A stretch of 16,944 nucleotides of DNA from Acidothermales bacterium (GTDB lineage: Bacteria; Actinomycetota; Actinomycetes; Streptosporangiales; WHST01): NCBI GenBank assembly GCA_017354575.1, contig JAFMQP010000029.1:1-16944 (forward strand). The letters run 5' to 3'. The position numbers and the translations under genes are program-made. This document shows positions 1 to 6,844 of this stretch, one piece after another. The notes beneath the pieces are model-generated. The model searched no databases. It was not told the DNA's origin and was given only the letters and a program-made list of their open reading frames with translations. Every line of letters begins with the position of its first letter. Position 1 is the stretch's first letter.

Positions 1-546
1 CGCAACCGCCACGTGGCGGACGCGCTGCACCGGCGCGGCCTCGGCACCGTGCTCATGGACCTGCTGACCGGCGACGAGGAACGCCACGACGCGCTCACCC
101 GGGAGCTGCGCTTCGACGTCGCGCTGCTTGCCGGCCGGCTCGCCGGCGTCGTCGACCTGCTCGCCGCGCGGGAGGAGACGGCGGACCGCCCGGTCGGCCT
201 GTTCGGCGCCAGCACCGGCGCCGCGGCCGCCGTCGTGGCGGCGGCGGAACGACCCGCGCGCGTCGGCGCCGTCGTGTCCCGCGGCGGCCGGGTCGACCTC
301 GCCGCGGACGCGTTCGACCGGCTGCGTGCGCCGCTGCTGCTCGTCGTCGGAGGCGACGACCGAACGGTGCTTGACCTGAACCGGAGCGCGATGCGTGACG
401 TGCCGGGCGTCGTCGACCTGAGCGTCGTGCCCGGCGCGACCCATCTGTTCGAGGAACCAGGCACGCTGGACGAGGTCGCGCGTCTCGCCGGCGACTGGTT
501 CACCCGGCACCTCGGCGCGGCGCCGGCGACGCCGCCGGTGAGCTGA
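1..546 (+). CDS. Alpha/beta hydrolase, dienelactone hydrolase-like (5' end outside window)
   Basis: The reading frame is open from base 1 and continues upstream, so the GTG at 13 is probably internal and the N-terminus is missing. Counting residues from base 1, the fragment shows an alpha/beta-hydrolase core: nucleophile elbow G-A-S-T-G with Ser71, a candidate acid in the G-G-D-D turn (Asp119 or Asp120) after a hydrophobic strand, and a C-terminal His148 in G-A-T-H-L-F. The triad order Ser-Asp-His is complete. The family hydrolyses small esters or lactones; the actual substrate cannot be read from the sequence. The stop lies 15 nt before the next gene, a phosphoribosyltransferase, and the two probably form one transcript. 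In many bacteria these two domains are neighbours or fused, which suggests a shared but still poorly defined role. No signal peptide can be assessed because the start is absent. Confidence 0.85.
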   Translation, partial: RNRHVADALHRRGLGTVLMDLLTGDEERHDALTRELRFDVALLAGRLAGVVDLLAAREETADRPVGLFGASTGAAAAVVAAAERPARVGAVVSRGGRVDLAADAFDRLRAPLLLVVGGDDRTVLDLNRSAMRDVPGVVDLSVVPGATHLFEEPGTLDEVARLAGDWFTRHLGAAPATPPVS

Positions 547-561
547 CTGGGAGGAGGGGCC

Positions 562-1239
562 ATGCGGTTCGCGGACCGGCAGGACGCCGGACGACGGCTG
601 GCCGCGGATCTGGAGCGGCTCCAGCTCCGCGGTCCGGTGGTGCTCGCGCTGCCGCGAGGCGGTGTGCCGGTCGGGGCCGAGGTGGCGACGGCGTTGGGTG
701 CCCCTCTCGACGTGTTCGTCGTCCGGAAGCTCGGCGCGCCGCACCAGCCGGAGCTCGGCATCGGCGCCGTGGCCGAGGGCCGGGACGAGCCGGTGCTCGG
801 AGAGCACGCCTGGCAGCTGCTGTCCGGCCCGGACCAGCTGCGCGAGGCCGTCGACGCCGAACGGGCGGAGCTGGCCCGCCGCGTCGACCGTTACCGCCGC
901 GGCCGGCCGCTGCCCGCCGTCGCCGACCACGACGTGGTCGTCGTCGACGACGGTCTCGCCACGGGTGTCACGGCGGAGGCCGCGGTGGCGGCGCTGCGTG
1001 ACCGGCGTCCACGGCGGATCGTCTTCGCCGCGCCCGTCGCGGCCGCGGACACCAAGGACCGGATCAGCACGCTCGCCGACGAGGTCGTCTGCGTGTCCTG
1101 TCCGGCGCAGCTCATGGCGATCGGCATGTGGTACGACGACTTCACCCAGGTGAGCGACGACGAGGTGCTCGAGATCCTGGACCGCTCAGCCCGGATGTCT
1201 TGCGATCACGGGAGGGACGGCGGCGGCGCCGTGGCGTAA
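562..1239 (+). CDS. Phosphoribosyltransferase family protein (COG1926-type)
   Basis: This 225-residue protein is a type I phosphoribosyltransferase fold. The PRPP-binding loop is plain at residues 125-137 (V-V-V-V-D-D-G-L-A-T-G-V-T, with the acidic pair Asp129/Asp130). The N-terminal L-P-R-G-G-V-P-V segment, followed by V-V-R-K-L-G-A, is typical of the predicted phosphoribosyltransferases found beside dienelactone hydrolases. The base or other acceptor is unknown, and family members are rarely tied to a defined purine or pyrimidine salvage step. The ATG at 562 is preceded by a strong Shine-Dalgarno (GGGAGGAGGGG, 549-559). It is probably co-transcribed with the upstream hydrolase. Its last 54 nt overlap the 3' end of the opposing phosphopantetheinyl transferase gene. 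Cytoplasmic; no membrane segment seen. Confidence 0.88.
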   Translation: MRFADRQDAGRRLAADLERLQLRGPVVLALPRGGVPVGAEVATALGAPLDVFVVRKLGAPHQPELGIGAVAEGRDEPVLGEHAWQLLSGPDQLREAVDAERAELARRVDRYRRGRPLPAVADHDVVVVDDGLATGVTAEAAVAALRDRRPRRIVFAAPVAAADTKDRISTLADEVVCVSCPAQLMAIGMWYDDFTQVSDDEVLEILDRSARMSCDHGRDGGGAVA

Positions 1240-1887
1240 CGCCAGGGCCACGACGCAGTCGTCCTCGTCCCACTGCTCGAACCACCAGGCGCGTTCGTCG
1301 TCCGCGAGCGACGGTGCCAGCCGCGCGCGGACCGGCACGGCGGAGGGGTCGAACTCGCAGGCGGAAAGCGGCAGCACGACGCCGTCTCCGCGCGCCTTGG
1401 CGTACGCCTCCTTCAGCGTCCAGTAGCGGAAGAACTCCGCCCTGCGCGCCGCGCCGGCGAGCCCGTCGAGCCGACCCCGCTCGGCGGCGGAGAGCACACC
1501 ACCGGCGAGCAGGTCGACGTCGGCCGCGGCGTCCGAACGCTCCACGTCGATACCGCACGGGATGCCGTCGGTCACGACGCACGCCACCGTGCCGTGCGTG
1601 TGGCTCAGGTTGAACCGCAACCCACGGTGGGCCTCGGGTTCGTCCACCTCCGGCCGGCCGCGCGGCCCGGTGCGGAACGTCCACGCCCCGGGTGCGACGG
1701 ACGGGGCGCGGGCGCTCAGCGCGTGCCGCACCAGGCCGTGCGCGGCGAGGTAGCCGAGCCGGTCGGCCTCTACCCGGAAGGCCGGCAGCCGGTCGCGTTC
1801 GTCGGCCGAGAGCACCCGCTCCAGCCGCGCGAGCGTGCCGTCGCGGACGAGCCGGGCCACGGCGAGCACCCACACGTCGACGGCCAC
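1186..1887 (-). CDS. 4'-phosphopantetheinyl transferase, Sfp/Gsp type
   Basis: This 233-residue enzyme moves the 4'-phosphopantetheine arm of coenzyme A onto a serine of carrier-protein domains, activating polyketide, non-ribosomal peptide or fatty-acid synthases. Diagnostic motifs are present: F-N-L-S-H-T-H-G (92-99), the Mg-binding G-I-D-V-E (112-116; Asp114, Glu116) and W-T-L-K-E-A-Y-A-K (156-164; Lys159, Glu160). The length suits the pseudo-dimeric Sfp class rather than the short AcpS class. The frame stays open far upstream to 5649, but homology begins near 1887. The GTG at 1887 was chosen because TAGCCT lies 7 nt before it, a leaderless-start arrangement, and no Shine-Dalgarno is evident. 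It is divergent from the mannosidase gene. No biosynthetic cluster is visible here, so its carrier-protein partners are presumably encoded elsewhere. Confidence 0.9.
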   Translation of the reverse strand: MAVDVWVLAVARLVRDGTLARLERVLSADERDRLPAFRVEADRLGYLAAHGLVRHALSARAPSVAPGAWTFRTGPRGRPEVDEPEAHRGLRFNLSHTHGTVACVVTDGIPCGIDVERSDAAADVDLLAGGVLSAAERGRLDGLAGAARRAEFFRYWTLKEAYAKARGDGVVLPLSACEFDPSAVPVRARLAPSLADDERAWWFEQWDEDDCVVALALRHGAAAVPPVIARHPG

Positions 1888-1894
1888 GACGCGA

Positions 1895-1900
1895 AGGCTA
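1895..1900 (-). promoter_or_regulatory. Candidate -10 box for leaderless transcription of the phosphopantetheinyl transferase gene
   Basis: On the minus strand TAGCCT is followed by 7 nt and then the GTG start at 1887. This TANNNT-N(6-7)-start spacing is the usual sign of a leaderless actinobacterial mRNA. No good -35 hexamer was found. Confidence 0.5.
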
Positions 1901-1903
1901 GTA

Positions 1904-1918
1904 CCGCTCGAGCAGCGG
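1904..1918. repeat. Short inverted repeat in the divergent mannosidase/phosphopantetheinyl transferase promoter region
   Basis: CCGCT-CGAGC-AGCGG has perfect 5-bp arms around a 5-base centre in the 78-nt divergent region. It could be an operator, but GC-rich palindromes of this size arise often by chance in such DNA, so this is a weak call. Confidence 0.25.
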
Positions 1919-1922
1919 GCGA

Positions 1923-1928
1923 TACGGT
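1923..1928 (+). promoter_or_regulatory. Weak candidate -10 box for the alpha-mannosidase gene
   Basis: TACGGT fits TANNNT and would give a 5' UTR of about 30 nt containing the GAGGAG ribosome site. No convincing -35 hexamer was seen, so this is tentative. Confidence 0.3.
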
Positions 1929-1965
1929 CGGCGTACCGCCGCCATCCGCGAGGAGTGAGCCACCC

Positions 1966-4962
1966 GTGCACGACGACCGGTTCCTGGTCGAAGCCCGGCT
2001 CGACCGGGCGCTGCGTGAGCGCATCCGCCCGGCGGTCTACTCCCGGTCGGCCACGCTGGACGTCGCGCGCTGGGACGCACCGGGCGAGCCGGTGCCGGTC
2101 GCCGAGGGTCTCGCCGCGCCGTACGCCGAGGCGAACGTGGGCGATGCGTGGGGACCGCCGTGGGGCACCACCTGGTTCAGGCTGACCGGCGAGGTACCCG
2201 ACGGCTGGGCCGGTCGTACCGTCGAGCTGGTGGTCGACCTCGGCTTCGACGTCTTCGCCACGGGGTTCCAGGCCGAGGGGCTCGTCTACACCGCGGGCGG
2301 CACCGCGGTGAAGGGGCTGAACCCGCGCAGCGCATGGGTGCCGGTCGCGGACGCCGCCGCCGGCGGCGAGAGCGTGGAGTACTTCGTCGAGGCCGCCGCC
2401 AACCCCGCCATCGGCGGGCCGGTCACGCCGATGGGCGACCCGCAGACGGCCGGCACCGGACCGCTGTACCGGCTCGTCCGCGCCGACGTCGCCGTCCTCG
2501 ACACCGAGGTGTGGGAGCTCGTGCAGGACCTCGAGGTGCTCGACGGCCTGATGCGCGAGCTCTCCGACGAAAGCCCGCGGCGGTGGGAGATCCTGCGCGC
2601 CGTCGAGCGGGCCCTCGACGCGGTCGACCTGTGGGACGTCGCCGGCACCGCGAAGTCCGCGCGCCAGGAGCTGGACGGCGTGCTCACCAAGCGGGCCGAA
2701 CAGAGCGCGCACCGGATCTCGGCGGTCGGCCACGCGCACATCGACTCCGCGTGGCTCTGGCCGTTGCGCGAGACGGTGCGCAAGGTCGCGCGCACGGCCG
2801 CCAACGTCACGGCACTGATGGACGACCACCCGGAGTTCGTGTTCGCGATGTCGCAGGCGCAGCAGCTCGCCTGGATCAAGGAGCACCGGCCGGAGGTGTA
2901 CACGCGGGTGCGGGAGAAGGTCGCGGCCGGGCAGTTCGTCCCCGTCGGCGGCATGTGGGTCGAGTCCGACACGAACATGCCGGGCGGCGAGGCGATGGCC
3001 AGGCAGTTCGTGCACGGCAAGCGGTTCTACCTCGACGAGTTCGGCATCGACACGCAGGAGGTGTGGCTGCCCGACTCGTTCGGCTACTCGGCCGCGCTGC
3101 CGCAGCTCGTCCGGCTGTCCGGCTCGCGCTGGTTCCTCACGCAGAAGATCTCCTGGAGCCAGTTCAACGCGTTCCCGCACCACACGTTCTGGTGGGAGGG
3201 CATCGACGGCACCCGTGTCTTCACGCACTTCCCGCCGATGGACACGTACAACTCCGAGCTGTCCGGCCGCGAGCTCGCGCACGCGTCCCGCAACTTCCGG
3301 GACAAGGGATACGCCACCTGCTCGCTGGCGCCGTTCGGTCACGGCGACGGCGGCGGCGGGCCGACCCGCGAGATGCTCGCCCGCGCGCGGCGTACCGCCG
3401 ACCTCGAGGGTTCCCCGCGCGTCGTGATCGAGCCGCCCGCGGCGTTCTTCACCGGTGCGGAGGAGGAGTACGGCGAGCGTGCGCCGGTGTGGTCGGGCGA
3501 GCTGTACCTCGAGCTGCACCGCGGCACGTACACGTCGCAGGCGAAGACCAAGCAGGGCAACCGGCGCAGCGAGCACCTGCTGCGCGAGGCCGAGCTGTGG
3601 TGTGCGGCGGCCTCGGTGTACGCCGGCGCCGAGTACCCGTACGAGCGGCTCGACCGGTTGTGGAAGACCGTGCTGTTGCACCAGTTCCACGACATCCTGC
3701 CCGGCTCGTCGATCGCGTGGGTGCATCGCCAGGCGCGGGAGACGTACGCCGCCGTGGCGGACGAGCTCGGCGAGATCGTCGATGCGGCGCAGACGACGCT
3801 GGCGGGTACGGGCACCGGCTCGGTCGTGTTCAACGCGGCGCCGCACGCGCGCGACCACGTGCCTGCGCTCGGCGCGGCACCGGTCACCGGCACGGCGTTC
3901 ACCGCGCCGCAGCCCGCCGGTGCCGGGTACGTCCTCGACAACGGGCTGCTGCGCGTCGTCGTCGACGCCGCGGGCCTTCTGACGTCGGTCTACGACGTGC
4001 GCGCCGACCGCGAGGTGCTCGCGCCCGGCGCGGTGGGCAACCTGCTGCAGCTGCACCAGGACCTGCCGAACTTCTGGGACGCATGGGACGTGGACGTGTT
4101 CTACCGCAACACCGTCACCGACCTCGCGCACGGCGGCACGGTGACCGTCGAGGACGAGGGACTGCGGGTCGAGCGGGCGTTGGGCGCCTCGTCCGTGACG
4201 CAGCTGCTGCGGCTGCCGGCGGGTGAGCCGCGGCTCGACATCGACACCGAGGTCGACTGGCACGAGCGGGAGAAGTTCCTGAAGCTCGCGTTCCCGCTCG
4301 ACGTCCACGCCGACCGGTCGGCGGCGGAGACCCAGTTCGGCCACGTCTTCCGCAACACGCACACGAACACCACGTGGGACCTCGCGAAGTTCGAGATCTG
4401 CGCGCACCGGTTCGTGCACGTGGCCGAGCCGGGCTACGGCGTCGCGCTCGTCAACGACTCGACGTACGGGCACGACGCCTCCCGCACGACCCGCGCGGAC
4501 GGCGGCACGACGACGACGGTGCGTGCGTCGTTGCTGCGCGCGCCGCGGTTCCCCGACCCCGAGACCGACCAGGGCGTGCACACGTTCCGGCACGCGCTCG
4601 TCGCGGGGGCGACGATGGCCGACGCGGTGCGCGAGGGCTACCGGATCAACCTGCCCGCCCGCCTCGTGCCCGGTGCCGGGACGGTCGAGCCGCTGGTGTC
4701 GCTGGACGCCGACGCGATCGTGGTCGAGGCGGTCAAGCTCGCCGACGACCGGTCCGGCGACGTCGTCGTCCGTGTGTACGAGTCGCTCGGCGGTCGCGCG
4801 ACCGCATTGCTGTGCACCGGTTTCCCGCTCGCGCACGTCACCGGGACCGACCTGCTCGAGCGCCCGCTCGACGGCGCCCGCGGGTACGACGTGACGGACG
4901 ACTCGGTGCGGCTGACGCTGCGGCCGTTCGAGGTGGTCACCTTGCGCCTGCGCCGCGCCTGA
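1966..4962 (+). CDS. Alpha-mannosidase, glycoside hydrolase family 38
   Basis: This 998-residue retaining alpha-mannosidase of the cytosolic class II type removes alpha-linked mannose from oligosaccharides. The zinc-site signature H-A-H-I-D-S-A-W-L-W-P is at 256-266 (His256, His258, Asp260). The nucleophile is Asp370 in W-L-P-D-S-F-G-Y, and a further zinc-site motif is H-Q-F-H-D-I-L-P-G-S (572-581). F-G-H-G-D-G-G-G-G-P-T lies at 457-467. The order is an N-terminal beta domain (about 1-240), catalytic GH38 domain (about 245-515), helical middle domain and long C-terminal beta-sandwich. There is no signal peptide, so it should act in the cytoplasm. The frame is open from 1594; the GTG at 1966 was chosen because GAGGAG (1950-1955) sits 10 nt upstream and M-H-D-D-R-F is a family-like N-terminus. 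It converges on arsM with 8 nt between stops. Confidence 0.95.
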   Translation: MHDDRFLVEARLDRALRERIRPAVYSRSATLDVARWDAPGEPVPVAEGLAAPYAEANVGDAWGPPWGTTWFRLTGEVPDGWAGRTVELVVDLGFDVFATGFQAEGLVYTAGGTAVKGLNPRSAWVPVADAAAGGESVEYFVEAAANPAIGGPVTPMGDPQTAGTGPLYRLVRADVAVLDTEVWELVQDLEVLDGLMRELSDESPRRWEILRAVERALDAVDLWDVAGTAKSARQELDGVLTKRAEQSAHRISAVGHAHIDSAWLWPLRETVRKVARTAANVTALMDDHPEFVFAMSQAQQLAWIKEHRPEVYTRVREKVAAGQFVPVGGMWVESDTNMPGGEAMARQFVHGKRFYLDEFGIDTQEVWLPDSFGYSAALPQLVRLSGSRWFLTQKISWSQFNAFPHHTFWWEGIDGTRVFTHFPPMDTYNSELSGRELAHASRNFRDKGYATCSLAPFGHGDGGGGPTREMLARARRTADLEGSPRVVIEPPAAFFTGAEEEYGERAPVWSGELYLELHRGTYTSQAKTKQGNRRSEHLLREAELWCAAASVYAGAEYPYERLDRLWKTVLLHQFHDILPGSSIAWVHRQARETYAAVADELGEIVDAAQTTLAGTGTGSVVFNAAPHARDHVPALGAAPVTGTAFTAPQPAGAGYVLDNGLLRVVVDAAGLLTSVYDVRADREVLAPGAVGNLLQLHQDLPNFWDAWDVDVFYRNTVTDLAHGGTVTVEDEGLRVERALGASSVTQLLRLPAGEPRLDIDTEVDWHEREKFLKLAFPLDVHADRSAAETQFGHVFRNTHTNTTWDLAKFEICAHRFVHVAEPGYGVALVNDSTYGHDASRTTRADGGTTTTVRASLLRAPRFPDPETDQGVHTFRHALVAGATMADAVREGYRINLPARLVPGAGTVEPLVSLDADAIVVEAVKLADDRSGDVVVRVYESLGGRATALLCTGFPLAHVTGTDLLERPLDGARGYDVTDDSVRLTLRPFEVVTLRLRRA

Positions 4963-4970
4963 CCCGTCGG

Positions 4971-5735
4971 CTACGGCTTGCGCGCGCGGACGATGGCGGA
5001 GTACATGCCGTCGGCCACGTCGTGGGTGCGCACGACCTCGACGTCGGCGAACCCGGCCGCGTTCAGGCCCTCCCGGTACTCGCTGGTCGAGAGGGCGCCC
5101 GCGATGCAGCCGACGTAGTCGCCGCGCTCGGCGCGGTCCGCCGGTGACAGCCGGTCCTCCGCGACGACGTCGCTGACGCCGAGCCGCCCGCCGGGACGCA
5201 GCACACGGAACGCCTCCGCGAACACCGCGGCCTTGTCGGTGGACAGGTTGATGACGCAGTTGGAGATGACGACGTCCACGGTCTCCGCCGGAAGCGGTAC
5301 CGCCTCGATCGGGCCGCGGAGGAACTCGGCGTTCGTGACGCCGGAACGCCGCTTGTTCGCGTTCGCGAGCGCCAGCATCTCGTCGGTCATGTCGACGCCG
5401 TACGCCGTGCCCGTCGGGCCGACCCGCCGCGCGGACAGCAGCACGTCGATGCCGCCGCCGGAGCCGAGGTCGAGCACCGTCTCGCCGGGACGCAGGTCGG
5501 CGACGGCGAACGGGTTGCCGCAGCCGAGACTGGCGGCGAGCGCCTCGGCCGGCAGCGAGTCGCGCTCGTCCGCGGAGTAGAGCTGCGCGCCGAAGCCCTC
5601 TTCCACCTCGTCCGCCGCGCCGCCGCAGCACGACTCGCTCGAGCAGCACGACGTGCCCGAACCGGTGCCGACGGCCGTGGCAGCGGCGGCGTACCGGCTG
5701 CGTACCCGCTCGCGGAGATCATCGTCCGTGGTCAT
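4971..5735 (-). CDS. arsM: Arsenite S-adenosylmethionine methyltransferase (ArsM)
   Basis: This 254-residue class I methyltransferase transfers methyl groups from SAM to trivalent arsenic, giving methylated and volatile arsenicals. The SAM-binding motif is V-L-D-L-G-S-G-G-G-I-D (87-97). The three cysteines that bind As(III) in the family are present: Cys72 (L-G-C-G-N-P), Cys160 (S-N-C-V-I-N-L) and Cys210 (V-G-C-I-A-G-A). Two vicinal cysteine pairs lie further upstream (30/31 and 36/37). The ATG at 5735 has AGGAG upstream (in AGGAGAGGAA). The gene stands without arsR, arsB, acr3 or arsC in this window. The preceding gene on the same strand is a WYL regulator 92 nt away, and that gap holds a promoter with paired operators, so arsM probably has its own inducible transcript. 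Confidence 0.92.
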   Translation of the reverse strand: MTTDDDLRERVRSRYAAAATAVGTGSGTSCCSSESCCGGAADEVEEGFGAQLYSADERDSLPAEALAASLGCGNPFAVADLRPGETVLDLGSGGGIDVLLSARRVGPTGTAYGVDMTDEMLALANANKRRSGVTNAEFLRGPIEAVPLPAETVDVVISNCVINLSTDKAAVFAEAFRVLRPGGRLGVSDVVAEDRLSPADRAERGDYVGCIAGALSTSEYREGLNAAGFADVEVVRTHDVADGMYSAIVRARKP

Positions 5736-5752
5736 CGCCGTTCCTCTCCTCT

Positions 5753-5768
5753 ATCGACAGCCGTCAAT
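5753..5768. promoter_or_regulatory. Operator copy 1 upstream of arsM (at the predicted transcription start)
   Basis: ATCGACA-GC-CGTCAAT is an imperfect inverted repeat with 7-bp arms, matching copy 2 at 14 of 16 positions. It covers the transcription start predicted from the arsM -35/-10 pair. This placement suits a repressor, most simply an ArsR/SmtB-family protein. Confidence 0.6.
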
Positions 5769-5773
5769 GGAGG

Positions 5774-5802
5774 AGACTGGCAGATCCATCGACAACTGTC
5801 AA
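5774..5802 (-). promoter_or_regulatory. Candidate arsM promoter
   Basis: On the minus strand a perfect -35 TTGACA (complement of 5797-5802) is followed by 17 nt and CAGTCT (complement of 5774-5779), which matches TANNNT only at its A and last T. The predicted start near 5767 leaves about 32 nt to the arsM ATG. The -35 lies within operator copy 2. Confidence 0.55.
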
Positions 5803-5803
5803 T
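5788..5803. promoter_or_regulatory. Operator copy 2 upstream of arsM (overlaps the -35 box)
   Basis: ATCGACA-AC-TGTCAAT has 7-bp arms differing at one position (ATCGACA against ATTGACA), a near-perfect dyad. Its centre is 35 bp from copy 1. It contains the TTGACA -35 hexamer, so a bound dimer would block polymerase. Confidence 0.65.
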
Positions 5804-5827
5804 GAATCCGCGAGGGCGACGGCTCGG

Positions 5828-6781
5828 TCAGGGGGCGGCCCGGCGCAGCCGGTCGGCGACGGCGCGGACGTGCTCGACGAGCTCGGGCGGGTCGACGACC
5901 TCGAATTCGACGTCGAGCTGGGCGAGGTACAGCGGCACCAGGGGAAGCGACGGGACTCCCACCCGGAGCAGGCAGGTCCGTTCGTCCACCGCCTCGAGCA
6001 CCGCCGAGGTCGGCGACACCCGCGGTGCCATCGCCTCGGCCGGCGCGTGCAGCCGCGCGGTCACGTGGTAGCGATAGGGCGCGTTGGCCACGGCGTCGGA
6101 CACGTACGCCGCGATGTCCGCGGCGGGTGGCTCGCGCGGGGTGAACCGCTGCCGCGTCGACGGCGTGCCCTCGACGCGGTCGACCCGGTAGGTCCGCCAG
6201 TCGTCGCGGTCGACGTCCCAGCCGACGAGGTACCAGCGCCGCCCGGTGTGCACGAGCCGCAGCGGTTCGACCAGCCGACGGCTCGTCTCGCCACCGTGGC
6301 TGCGGTAGTCGAACCGCAGCCTGACGTGGTCGCGTACGGCCGCCGCGACGGCCGTCAGCAGCCCGGCGTCGACGGTCGGCGCGCCGCCGAGCAGCGGCAC
6401 GACGGCCGACTGGAGCGCGTCGACGCGGTGCCGCAGCCGGGACGGCAGCACCTGCTCGAGCTTCGCGAGCGCACGGACCGAGCTCTCCTCGATACCGGCG
6501 ACGGTGCCGCCTGCGGCGCTGCGCAGGCCGACCGCGACGGCGACCGCCTCCTCGTCGTCGAGCAGCAGCGGTGGCACGTCGGCGCCGGACTCGAGCCGGT
6601 AGCCGCCGGCGACGCCGCTGGCCGAGTGCACCGGATAGCCGAGCGAGCGCAGCCGGTCGACGTCGCGCCGGACGGTGCGGACGTCGACCTCGAGCCGCCC
6701 GGCGAGCTCCTGGCCGGACCAGTCCCGACGGGTCTGCAGCAGCGACAGCAGACGGAGCAGGCGGGCGGACGTGGCGAGCAT
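5828..6781 (-). CDS. WYL-domain transcriptional regulator (YafY/DeoR-like)
   Basis: This 317-residue regulator has an N-terminal winged helix-turn-helix (about 1-60, with L-E-V-D-V-R-T-V-R-R-D-V-D-R-L as recognition region) and a WYL ligand-sensing domain (about 130-215) in which the W-Y-L tripeptide itself appears in R-R-W-Y-L-V-G-W. A C-terminal WYL-extension region (about 225-310) follows. Such proteins are repressors or activators whose ligands are mostly unknown. The frame is open further upstream, but homology starts at M-L-A-T-S-A-R-L-L, so the ATG at 6781 is preferred. CAGAAT lies 7 nt before it, suggesting a leaderless message, and no Shine-Dalgarno is seen. It is divergent from the epoxide hydrolase gene across 63 nt holding a palindrome, so it probably controls that gene and itself. 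Confidence 0.92.
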   Translation of the reverse strand: MLATSARLLRLLSLLQTRRDWSGQELAGRLEVDVRTVRRDVDRLRSLGYPVHSASGVAGGYRLESGADVPPLLLDDEEAVAVAVGLRSAAGGTVAGIEESSVRALAKLEQVLPSRLRHRVDALQSAVVPLLGGAPTVDAGLLTAVAAAVRDHVRLRFDYRSHGGETSRRLVEPLRLVHTGRRWYLVGWDVDRDDWRTYRVDRVEGTPSTRQRFTPREPPAADIAAYVSDAVANAPYRYHVTARLHAPAEAMAPRVSPTSAVLEAVDERTCLLRVGVPSLPLVPLYLAQLDVEFEVVDPPELVEHVRAVADRLRRAAP

Positions 6782-6788
6782 GCTGCCG

Positions 6789-6794
6789 ATTCTG
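6789..6794 (-). promoter_or_regulatory. Candidate -10 box for the WYL regulator gene
   Basis: CAGAAT on the minus strand is followed by 7 nt and the ATG at 6781. It deviates from TANNNT only at the first base. The spacing implies a leaderless transcript. Confidence 0.4.
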
Positions 6795-6805
6795 GCACCG
6801 GTCGA

Positions 6806-6820
6806 GGACAGTAACCGTCC
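6806..6820. promoter_or_regulatory. Candidate operator between the WYL regulator and epoxide hydrolase genes
   Basis: GGACAGT-A-ACCGTCC is an inverted repeat with 7-bp arms and one mismatched position. It lies where the -35 elements of both divergent promoters should fall, about 17 nt from each -10 box. The WYL protein encoded alongside is the obvious candidate to bind it. Confidence 0.5.
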
Positions 6821-6831
6821 GCGAGGGCCCG

Positions 6832-6837
6832 TAGCGT
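6832..6837 (+). promoter_or_regulatory. Candidate -10 box for the epoxide hydrolase gene (leaderless)
   Basis: TAGCGT is followed by 7 nt and the ATG at 6845. It decides the start: the in-frame GTG at 6836 overlaps this box and would lie upstream of the predicted transcription start. Confidence 0.5.
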
Positions 6838-6844
6838 GACGGCC

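Noticed and set aside
1594..1965. N-terminal extension of the mannosidase frame upstream of 1966
   Set aside because: It runs through the phosphopantetheinyl transferase gene on the other strand, lacks family-like sequence, and the GTG at 1966 has a good ribosome site.
4950..4990. Bidirectional terminator between the mannosidase and arsM stops
   Set aside because: The gap is 8 nt, and I found no stem with a T-run on either strand.
1186..5649. A 1,487-codon open frame on the minus strand
   Set aside because: Only its last 233 codons resemble a protein family (phosphopantetheinyl transferase). The rest is the complement of the mannosidase gene and is Arg/Gly/Asp-rich, as expected when high-GC codons are read in an antisense frame with few stops.
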